From positions 1 to 13,412 of the forward strand of contig SFOK01000044.1 in NCBI GenBank assembly GCA_004552395.1: DNA of 13,412 bases, in the 5' to 3' direction. The stretch comes from Bacteroidales bacterium (GTDB lineage Bacteria; Bacteroidota; Bacteroidia; Bacteroidales; Muribaculaceae). The translations under genes were made by a program, and so were the position numbers. Numbering within the stretch: the first letter of the stretch is position 1; each line of letters opens with the position of its first letter. The notes under the pieces are model-generated. The model saw only the letters and a list, made by a program, of their open reading frames with translations, made no database searches and was not told the DNA's origin. Positions 1-6,212 of the stretch are shown here, piece after piece.

Positions 1-567
1 ATAGCCCGGATACATTGTGACTTTGCCAAACAGATATTTGATGTCGGGATGTATCACCGTCAGGGCGCCAAGACCGTCCCAGAGGTTGTCGAGAGCATAG
101 ATAGCTTTCGCTCCCGCCTTGCTCGACTGGTAATCCAGAGCCACGAAGCTGCGCCCTAACTCCATAGTGAGCGGCAAATAGTTGCGCAGAAAATCCTCCG
201 AGAAATCGAACATATGTGAAGTGGCGAGCCGGGGCGAGCCATCCTCGCGGAAACGTATGTCGCCGCCCATGATATAGCGGTAGCCGCCTATGATCTCATG
301 CTCCGACGGATCCCAGACTATAAGCTGACGGCACGGCGGGTCCATCAGATCGTACTCATCGATGTCGCACGACTTGCCGGTGCCTCCGCCAGCGTCGCGG
401 AACGCTATCTCGCGCAGACGCCCTATCTCCCTCATTGTGTGAGGACAGCTGTGAGCATCCACCACATAAATGTCGTTGTCTGCTTTGTTCGTATGGCGAA
501 GACGCCTGTCCTCTGTGAGCTCTCTTTCTATGAGAACAGGGTCTATGGGGGCTATTATATTTTGCAT
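1..567 (-). CDS. glsB: GlsB-like GNAT N-acyltransferase, partial (3' end outside window)
   Basis: The first 189 codons, starting at the ATG at 567-565, run open to the left edge, so the C-terminus is missing. Residues 136-142 read ELGRSFV, the signature of the OlsB/hemolysin-like acyltransferase branch of the GNAT fold. The strands before it (ending around GGYRYIMG, residues 94-101) fit the same fold. In Bacteroides the related GlsB N-acylates glycine, the first step of glycine/serine-glycine lipid synthesis, and works with the O-acyltransferase GlsA. The gene is 503 bp from the glycosyltransferase and has its own promoter (719-749), so it is a separate transcription unit. The frame stays open upstream to about 724, including a GTG at 711-709, but that GTG sits at the predicted transcription start and the added sequence is low complexity, so I chose the ATG. 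OlsB-type ornithine acylation is the main alternative. Confidence 0.72.
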   Translation of the reverse strand, partial: MQNIIAPIDPVLIERELTEDRRLRHTNKADNDIYVVDAHSCPHTMREIGRLREIAFRDAGGGTGKSCDIDEYDLMDPPCRQLIVWDPSEHEIIGGYRYIMGGDIRFREDGSPRLATSHMFDFSEDFLRNYLPLTMELGRSFVALDYQSSKAGAKAIYALDNLWDGLGALTVIHPDIKYLFGKVTMYPGY

Positions 568-600
568 AATAACAGGCTGTTGTGGACTTCGGAAACCGCA

Positions 601-644
601 GCTTCCGCTTGCTTTGCTTGCTTCCGCTTTGCTCTTGCTTCCGC
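601..644. repeat. Octamer GCTTCCGC repeated three times in the GlsB leader
   Basis: GCTTCCGC occurs at 601-608, 620-627 and 637-644, separated by CTTGC/TTTGC-rich spacers. On the transcribed (minus) strand this gives a purine-rich leader with GCGGAAGC three times, lying 34-77 nt upstream of the ATG at 567. Such a leader could bind a protein or small RNA, or may only reflect slippage; the sequence does not decide. Confidence 0.55.
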
Positions 645-718
645 CCTTCCGGTCGCTACTGTCTCGGCGGCAGGTTGCTGCTGCGCCCAAGGTCAGGAGA
701 GGTTCAGGCACACACTTG

Positions 719-749
719 CAAAATTAACAAAAATTTTGAACCCTTACAA
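719..749 (-). promoter_or_regulatory. Bacteroidota-type promoter for the GlsB-like gene
   Basis: On the minus strand TAATTTTG (726-719) matches the -7 consensus TAnnTTTG of the Bacteroidota major sigma factor. A TTG (749-747) lies 20 nt upstream, as expected for the -33 element. Transcription would start near 711, giving a leader of about 145 nt. Confidence 0.6.
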
Positions 750-836
750 CAGCCACCCCATATTCCTCGCAGCTACGTCTCTAATCACCACCGGTATGCC
801 TTCTAATCAGCTAAGTAACTCGCAAAAATTAGATGA

Positions 837-972
837 TACATAATTGCGTAGGATTTTTGTGTGATTTGGCCGGTGGAGCGAAGGAGTGTAGCGGGCTACA
901 TGACTGAGATCCAATGGACAAAGCGCAAAAAAGACGAGCAAGGATGTGTCAGAATCCTGAGTTACATAATTG
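837..972. repeat. Putative dispersed intergenic element flanked by 10-bp direct repeats
   Basis: TACATAATTG occurs at 837-846 and again at 963-972. Just inside, AGGATT (850-855) and AATCCT (953-958) are inverted relative to each other. Near the centre TGTAGC and GCTACA (887-892 and 895-900) form a palindrome around GG. The inner block is GC-richer than its flanks. It resembles, from memory, intergenic elements scattered through Bacteroidales genomes, but I cannot check copy number. No transposase or long frame is present. Confidence 0.4.
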
Positions 973-990
973 GTTTTACCATTAACTAAT

Positions 991-1009
991 TTTTAAGAGT
1001 TACTTAAAA
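991..1009. other. AT-rich stem-loop
   Basis: TTTTAAG (991-997) pairs with CTTAAAA (1003-1009) across a 5-nt loop. It lies beyond the glycosyltransferase stop and could act with the stem at 1037-1056 in transcription termination or 3' end protection, but such an AT stem is weak. Confidence 0.35.
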
Positions 1010-1028
1010 GAGCTATAGTAGTTAAAAA

Positions 1029-1056
1029 CTGAATCAGCTATTAAAGCTATAATAGC
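1029..1056 (-). terminator. Candidate terminator of the polysaccharide operon
   Basis: GCTATTA (1037-1043) and TAATAGC (1050-1056) form a 7-bp stem with a 6-nt loop, 14 nt past the glycosyltransferase stop codon. On the minus strand a run of five T follows 8 nt later. The stem is AT-rich and the T run is offset, so it is a candidate only. A GC-rich palindrome (GCCGCGCGGC, 1055-1064) partly overlaps it. Confidence 0.4.
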
Positions 1057-1070
1057 CGCGCGGCGGGGGA

Positions 1071-2153
1071 TTATTTGCCGGTGAGGGAGCGGAGGCCTTC
1101 GCGTCCGCATACGAGGAGGTAGGCCATCAGAGTGTGGCTGCCGAGTATGGCGCTCAGTATGGCACGGTGCTTGAAGCGCATCTCTTTGCGGGGATATTCG
1201 CGGCCGATCCGTTTGAGGTAGGGGAGCCGGGCCTGACTGCGCAGCCACTGCCTCTTCTCAGCCAAGGGGATTGGCGAGAGCAGCAGGTTTTTGACGTGGG
1301 CGCGCATCATCTTCACGGTGTAGCCCATGGCGTAGACTGCCGCTTCTTCTTCGCCGTAGCCGTCTTGCCGGAACTGACGTTCCAGATATTCGGAGTAAGT
1401 GATGGATCGGTCGAGGCAGTCGCGGCGGGGCACCTTGGTGAGTGAGTTGGGGTTGAAGCGGTAATGCACGAGTGTGTCGGTGATCTTGCCGATACGGTTG
1501 ATGCGCTGCGTACATTCGTAGTTGAAGATATAATCCTCGCTGACGAGTTCGCGTTCGCTCACAAACCTGATGCCGTGGGGGAAGAAAAGCTCTCTGCGGT
1601 AGAGGGCGCCCCAGGCCGAGCCTTCAAGGTCGAGCTCCTCGTCACGTTTGCCGTGTGGCTGCGAGAAGTAGCAGAGGGCGATCTGCCGCAATATGTCGCG
1701 GCCTTCGTATATCTTGAGTTCGCCGCCGGAGCGTTCGCAGGAGAAGCGGCCCGGTTCGATGAATACGTTGTGGCCACAGCGCACTATGTCGAGGTTATTC
1801 TCTGTGGCGAGGCTATGAAGCCTACTCAGGGTGTCGGGAGCCAGGTAATCGTCGGAGTCGAGAAAACAGAGCCATTCGCCGCGGGCGATCTCTATGCCCG
1901 AGTTGCGTGCCGGTCCGAGGCCCTGATTACGCTTATGGATCACACGTACGCGCGGATCGCGTGCCTTGTATTCGTCGCAGATTGCGGGTGAGCCGTCGGG
2001 CGAACCGTCATCGACGATGATCACCTCAATCTCTCCGGCGAAATTCTGGTTGAGCACAGAGTCGAGGCAGAGCCGAAGATAAGGCTCCACATTGTAGACC
2101 GGCACAATCACACTGATTTCGGGTGCTGTTTCCTGAAGATATTCGTTTTCCAT
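1071..2153 (-). CDS. Family 2 glycosyltransferase (GT-A fold)
   Basis: A 360-residue protein with a GT2 domain over about residues 12-220. It begins with ISVIVPVYN (13-21), then VDDGS (47-51) for nucleotide-sugar binding, and DSDD (99-102), the DxD-type metal site. SEDYIF (205-210) supplies the usual acidic pair of the acceptor/catalytic region. The C-terminal third is basic and has a hydrophobic stretch near 325-347, suggesting membrane association. It should add one sugar to a lipid-linked repeat unit in the cytoplasm; donor and acceptor cannot be read from sequence. It is the last gene of the run, 11 bp after the Wzy-like gene, so it is probably co-transcribed with the chain-length and export genes. 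The ATG at 2153 puts the first strand where the family expects it. Confidence 0.9.
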   Translation of the reverse strand: MENEYLQETAPEISVIVPVYNVEPYLRLCLDSVLNQNFAGEIEVIIVDDGSPDGSPAICDEYKARDPRVRVIHKRNQGLGPARNSGIEIARGEWLCFLDSDDYLAPDTLSRLHSLATENNLDIVRCGHNVFIEPGRFSCERSGGELKIYEGRDILRQIALCYFSQPHGKRDEELDLEGSAWGALYRRELFFPHGIRFVSERELVSEDYIFNYECTQRINRIGKITDTLVHYRFNPNSLTKVPRRDCLDRSITYSEYLERQFRQDGYGEEEAAVYAMGYTVKMMRAHVKNLLLSPIPLAEKRQWLRSQARLPYLKRIGREYPRKEMRFKHRAILSAILGSHTLMAYLLVCGREGLRSLTGK

Positions 2154-2164
2154 GGCTTCAATAA

Positions 2165-3592
2165 TTAAACGCTGCCTGCAGCGGGCCGAACAGCGGGCTC
2201 GGCTTCCGGTTCAACCTCCGGCAGATACTCCGGTTTCTGGTCGGTCTCCGGATCCGCTTTCGGTTCGGCTGCTTTGCTTTGCCGACAAGGGGGCAGCTCA
2301 TCCCAGTGAGTGGAGCAGTAGACCATATAGAGGCAGATGAGGACGAACGGCAGCAGGTCGAACGCCGGCGAATAGAACGCCATCACGAGCACACAGAGCC
2401 CCAACCAGAGCTGGAAGCGCTTGTTGCGGCCTCCCGGCACCTTGCGGAAGAGCCGGAACACGATTATCCAGTAGAGGAAATAGAGCCCGGCGCCGAGGTA
2501 GCCCAACTCCACCGTGACGTCGAAAATCTCTGTCTGAGTGCCGCGCAGAAACCATTCGTAGCGCTTGGCGAAGTCGGTCTTCTCAGTGCGGGTGCCTCCC
2601 TTGAACTGAGCCAGACCGTAGCCCCACACCTGATTCTTCTCGCCGCCCTGTTCCAGAAGTGTGGGAAGCAGAGCGAACTTGACGCCGCGGGCATAATCCT
2701 GTTCCCAGATCTCGTCGGCATCCACATTGTCGGCGTCCATGAGCTCGAACGCCCAGTCTATCATGTTGTTGCCCAGCACATAGTCGTTCATATACTCGAG
2801 CGAGAACACATTGTCCTTGGCGTTCAGTGAGGTCAGATACCAGTATCCGGCGCCGAGCATGAGCAGCACGAGCATTGGTATCACCACAAAAAGCCGCTTC
2901 ATGAAATTGCGGTCCATGGGGAGCAGCAGCACAAAATAGCAGAGCAGGAAGATGAACGATACCTTCGTCTCGTTGAGGAACGACGGATACAGAAGCACCA
3001 CAAGCCAGGCGTTGCTCAGCAGGTTGCCGATGTAGCCCTTGGTCTTGTCCCAGCGGCGTATCATCAGGTAGAAGGAGACCATGTAGATCAGCTGCGAGGC
3101 CACGCCCGAGTTGTCCCAACCCATGGAGCCGCCGCCCGAGTCTCCGATACCCCAGCGGATAGCCTGAGTGGTGATGCAGGGGGCCTGAAGCACCAGGAAA
3201 TACCACAGGTTCCTGTCGAATGCGTGCACGAAGCGGTCTCTCCTCTCCTTGTCGGCGAAGAAATAGCGGATCACCGGGAGTATGAAGAGATATCCGAGAT
3301 AGCGGCGGTAGCCGTTGAGCCAGGTCCCTATCCCTTCGTCGTTGATCACCAGCGAGCTGTATGCCGACACTGCGGTGAATACGGCTATGATCAGTATGTC
3401 TGTGCGTTTGCGTAGGGTCCACAAGCCGAGCAGTGCGGCGGCAAGCTGCATGGCGGCATTGAGCGCCAGACGCACGGCCTCGCACTTGTCGCCCGTGATC
3501 TCCTGCATCACGAACGGCACAACGCCTGTGACCCAGAAAGTGGCGAAAAACGCGTAGAGTATTAATGTGCTTTTGCGGATACTGCCTGTCAT
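2165..3592 (-). CDS. Wzy-like polysaccharide polymerase / O-antigen ligase family membrane protein
   Basis: A 475-residue integral membrane protein with about ten hydrophobic segments, at roughly 8-29, 42-60, 65-83, 97-113, 128-145, 163-178, 192-224, 234-253, 360-379 and 395-427. A large hydrophilic loop lies at about 255-355 and contains GYGLAQFKG (324-332). LNETKVSFIFLL (206-217) and ELGYLGAGLYFLYW (362-375) resemble segments of O-antigen polymerases/ligases (Wzy/WaaL type). These link undecaprenyl-bound repeat units into chains, or transfer chains to lipid A, on the periplasmic face. Position between the chain-length regulator and a glycosyltransferase supports the polymerase reading. The last 45 or so residues form an unusual hydrophilic Pro/Glu-rich tail. 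It starts 26 bp after the Wzz-like gene. Polymerase and ligase cannot be separated without structure-level comparison. Confidence 0.75.
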   Translation of the reverse strand: MTGSIRKSTLILYAFFATFWVTGVVPFVMQEITGDKCEAVRLALNAAMQLAAALLGLWTLRKRTDILIIAVFTAVSAYSSLVINDEGIGTWLNGYRRYLGYLFILPVIRYFFADKERRDRFVHAFDRNLWYFLVLQAPCITTQAIRWGIGDSGGGSMGWDNSGVASQLIYMVSFYLMIRRWDKTKGYIGNLLSNAWLVVLLYPSFLNETKVSFIFLLCYFVLLLPMDRNFMKRLFVVIPMLVLLMLGAGYWYLTSLNAKDNVFSLEYMNDYVLGNNMIDWAFELMDADNVDADEIWEQDYARGVKFALLPTLLEQGGEKNQVWGYGLAQFKGGTRTEKTDFAKRYEWFLRGTQTEIFDVTVELGYLGAGLYFLYWIIVFRLFRKVPGGRNKRFQLWLGLCVLVMAFYSPAFDLLPFVLICLYMVYCSTHWDELPPCRQSKAAEPKADPETDQKPEYLPEVEPEAEPAVRPAAGSV

Positions 3593-3618
3593 CTCTTGCG
3601 GAAATCGTTCTGTGCCTG

Positions 3619-5298
3619 TCAGGCTGCGGTCTCCTCCCCGGGAGCCTTCTCATCCTTGTTGCGGAAGAAGATCTGCATCAGGCCGGCGCCGAGGATAAGG
3701 CCGAGCGCCAGACCCACGGCCCAGCATACGGGGCGGTTGGGCTTGGCCGGCTCCACATCGGAATAGGCCGTGTCCACGATCTCGCCGTAAGGCTTCACCT
3801 GCGCCACGGCTATCTCGGCTTCCTCGCGCTTCTGGAGCAGGAAAGCGTAGATAGTGTTCTTGACCTCGCGGTCGCGGTAGAGCTGAGTGAGCTTCTTCTC
3901 GATGAACGGTATCTCGCGGATACGCGTATCGGAGGTCTTCTGCTCGTTGCCCACGGTGGAGAGCGCTATCTTGGTGGCCTGGATCTCGCGGCTGAGAGTT
4001 GAGAGGATATTGCTGCGCAGAGCCGATACCTGCTGGTTGATGCGGTCAAGAGTGGTGCTCTGGCCCTTCACGGAGCTTTCCAGTTCCATCTTCTGGAGGA
4101 TAAGCTCATTGTATGCGGCTATGGCTGCGGGGAGGCCCTCCTGCTCGTTGCCGGTCGAAGTGAACGGTATGAGCGAATTGGCCGCTTTGGGGCTCTGGAG
4201 CATGTCGCGGATCATCTCGTAGATCTCGAGCTGAGTGCGTGTCTCCGTCTCAGTGCCTTCGATGCGGCCTTTGCGGGCGAAAATATATTCAGCCTCGGCG
4301 GTGGGGTCCACTATATTGTTCTCGCGCTTGAAATTCTCGATCTTGTCCTCGCTTTCCTCAAGTTCCGAGTAGAGGTTGAGCAGGCGGTTCTCTATGAATT
4401 CGAGCGACTCCTTGCGCCGCTGAAGCGTCTGGTCGTAGCGCTGCTGATTGTAGAGTTCGTTGATACTGTTGACAGTGGCTATGAGGCGCGGTATGCAGGG
4501 ACCGTCCATCTGCACATAGATGCCGTTGCCCTTCTTGTCTACCTCCACTACATTGAGGTCCTCGCGCATGTTCTGCACCACTACCGGCGTGCTGTTCACT
4601 ATAGCGTAGAAGTCGAAGTCGGTTCCCTTCTTGAGGAAGCCGGTGGTGTCGATGCGGAAGGTTGCCAGCGGAGTGCGCGCATTGTAGGGGAACCGGCTCA
4701 CTTCTGTTTCAAGCACCTTCTTGTTGTCCTGCTTCACCTTGAGGTTGAATTTGCCGTCGGACTTGACGTTGATCTCGAAGGCGGTTCCGGCCGATATGGT
4801 GTCGAGGATCTGCTGCGGCACTTCGATGCGGAAAGGCTCGTTCTCATAGTAGAACACTTTCTTCTTCAGGAGACCCTGAGTGGTCCATGCCATGCTGTTG
4901 AGGTGATTCTCGCGCACCACCTGCGAGAGAAGAGTCTGCGAAGTGATGCGTGTCATCTCGTCCTCCATGACGGCCTGCGAACCTGTGGCGCCGCCTATTC
5001 CGAAGCTCATGGCGAGTGCCGATATGCCCGACATGGACTGCCCCTCGTCGAGGTCCTGATTGAGCATGATAGTGGAGTGGACCACATAGATCGGAGCCTT
5101 CTTCTTGAGGTAGATGAACGTGAGACCCAGACAGAGCAGAAGCGAGCCGGCGATCACCCACCAGTGGCGCAGGTAATTCTGCGCAAGCTTCTTGAAGTCG
5201 ATAGAGTCGGAGGCGGGAGCGGCGCCGGGGCGCTTATGCCCGCTGCCTTTGTCCTGCGATGCTGAGGAAAGAGCTTTAGAGTCGTGCTCCTGATTCAT
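3619..5298 (-). CDS. Wzz-like chain-length determinant (GNVR type, no kinase domain)
   Basis: 559 residues in the order: Ser/Lys/Pro-rich cytoplasmic N-terminus (1-40), first membrane helix (46-64), Wzz-type domain, long periplasmic part with predicted coiled coils (about 290-330 and 395-500), GNVR region with YAFLLQKREEAEIAVA (484-499), a Pro-containing segment DVEPAKPNRP (514-523), and a second membrane helix (524-545). This is the layout of polysaccharide co-polymerases that set chain length and couple the inner-membrane polymerase to the outer-membrane Wza channel. The protein ends 14 residues after the second helix, so the tyrosine autokinase domain fused in many relatives is absent and no Walker motif is seen. 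It follows the Wza-like gene by 66 bp and precedes the Wzy-like gene by 26 bp. Confidence 0.88.
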   Translation of the reverse strand: MNQEHDSKALSSASQDKGSGHKRPGAAPASDSIDFKKLAQNYLRHWWVIAGSLLLCLGLTFIYLKKKAPIYVVHSTIMLNQDLDEGQSMSGISALAMSFGIGGATGSQAVMEDEMTRITSQTLLSQVVRENHLNSMAWTTQGLLKKKVFYYENEPFRIEVPQQILDTISAGTAFEINVKSDGKFNLKVKQDNKKVLETEVSRFPYNARTPLATFRIDTTGFLKKGTDFDFYAIVNSTPVVVQNMREDLNVVEVDKKGNGIYVQMDGPCIPRLIATVNSINELYNQQRYDQTLQRRKESLEFIENRLLNLYSELEESEDKIENFKRENNIVDPTAEAEYIFARKGRIEGTETETRTQLEIYEMIRDMLQSPKAANSLIPFTSTGNEQEGLPAAIAAYNELILQKMELESSVKGQSTTLDRINQQVSALRSNILSTLSREIQATKIALSTVGNEQKTSDTRIREIPFIEKKLTQLYRDREVKNTIYAFLLQKREEAEIAVAQVKPYGEIVDTAYSDVEPAKPNRPVCWAVGLALGLILGAGLMQIFFRNKDEKAPGEETAA

Positions 5299-5364
5299 AT
5301 TGTATCTGCGTATGGATTGTTGAGAGTGAGTGGATTACTGATAAAATTCGCCTGAGACTGCGGG

Positions 5365-6171
5365 TTATTTCACCGTCAGGGCTATGACGAGCGATGCGAT
5401 CACCGAGACGCCGCTCACGATAGCCGAGATCACCTGCAGCTTATAGCCGTTGTTCTGGTTGTAGGCAGCCTGGCCGCGGAGTGCCTCGGTGGGCTCCACA
5501 TAGATGGCGTCGTTCTGTTTCAGATAGTAGTAGGGCGAGTTGAGCAGGTTGGCGTCCTCCAGGTTCACGGTGTTGTAGGTGACCTGGCCGTTCTCCTCGC
5601 GGATGAGTGTCACATTGTCGCGGCGGCCGTAGACGGTGAGGTCCTCGGCTTCGGCGAGCGCGTCGAGGATGGTGAAGCGCTCAGATTCGCTCTTGTAGAC
5701 ACCGGGCTTGGTTACCTGGCCGAGCACATTGACCTTGAAGTTGATGAGCTCCACACGCACGATCGGGCCCTCCACATCAGCGGAGATGCGGCGGGTGAGC
5801 TCCTCGGCGAGCTGATCGGTGGTCATGCCTTCGACATGGATCTTGCCAAGGACCGGGAAAGCTATGTCGCCCTTCTTGTCGACGATATATGTCTGCAGGG
5901 TCTGCTGTGCGAGCTGGGTCGACATGTTCTCCTTGCTGTTCATCTGAGTGAGCGGCAGGTTGTAGGGAGCTGTGGCGGCCGGATAGTCGGAGGTCACCGT
6001 GATGGCGAGCTCATCCTGCGGCTCTATCTTGATCTTCCATTCGGCGGGAGCCATCTGCGCGGCCTGAACGCCCGGACGGTTATTGACAAAGTATGTCAGG
6101 TTCTCGCTCGATTTGCATCCGCTCAGCAGCAGGATGCCAGTCAGGAGTGCCAGTGCACTATGTTTTTTCAT
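5365..6171 (-). CDS. Wza-like polysaccharide export lipoprotein (Poly_export + SLBB)
   Basis: 268 residues. A short lipoprotein signal ends in LLSGC, so Cys19 should be lipidated and the protein anchored in the outer membrane. A polysaccharide export domain spans about 42-140, with ..YIVDKKGDIAFPVLGKI.. at 95-111. One SLBB-type domain follows from about 146 (NVLGQVTKPGVY, 148-159). The C-terminus is a hydrophobic segment (246-266) ending in LTVK, as in many Bacteroidota relatives. It is shorter than E. coli Wza, which carries extra SLBB repeats. The protein should form the outer-membrane exit channel that works with the Wzz-like protein encoded next. It lies 41 bp after porU, in the same direction. 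Confidence 0.9.
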   Translation of the reverse strand: MKKHSALALLTGILLLSGCKSSENLTYFVNNRPGVQAAQMAPAEWKIKIEPQDELAITVTSDYPAATAPYNLPLTQMNSKENMSTQLAQQTLQTYIVDKKGDIAFPVLGKIHVEGMTTDQLAEELTRRISADVEGPIVRVELINFKVNVLGQVTKPGVYKSESERFTILDALAEAEDLTVYGRRDNVTLIREENGQVTYNTVNLEDANLLNSPYYYLKQNDAIYVEPTEALRGQAAYNQNNGYKLQVISAIVSGVSVIASLVIALTVK

Positions 6172-6204
6172 CTCTTCGTGTAGGTTATCTCTTCGTGTAT
6201 GGTT
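6170..6204. repeat. 17-bp tandem duplication over the Wza-like ribosome binding site
   Basis: On the minus strand CACGAAGAGAT appears twice, 17 bp apart. The copy next to the gene runs into the start codon (GAAGAGATG); the upstream copy reads GAAGAGATA instead. The purine run is a plausible weak Shine-Dalgarno sequence. The duplication fills most of the 41-bp gap after porU and leaves only one usable ATG. Confidence 0.6.
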
Positions 6205-6212
6205 AATCGTTA

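Larger units (their letters stand above)
568..1070. other. 503-bp intergenic region between glycosyltransferase and GlsB-like gene
   Basis: I see no convincing gene here. From right to left it holds two AT-rich stem-loops just past the glycosyltransferase stop, a block of about 135 bp that looks like a dispersed intergenic element, a minus-strand promoter, and a purine-rich leader with repeated octamers. Base composition is clearly lower in GC from about 720 to 1050 than in the flanking genes. Confidence 0.6.

Noticed and set aside
298..843. Plus-strand open frame of 181 codons at the left end
   Set aside because: It is opposite the GlsB-like gene and its promoter; the minus-strand frame has the ELGRSFV motif and is the real gene.
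900..989. 29-codon plus-strand open frame starting ATGACTGAG
   Set aside because: It lies inside the putative intergenic element, has no clear ribosome binding site, and is short enough to occur by chance.
2583..3653. Minus-strand 356-codon frame overlapping the Wzy-like gene
   Set aside because: An Arg/His-rich shifted-frame shadow of the membrane protein, without membrane segments or motifs.
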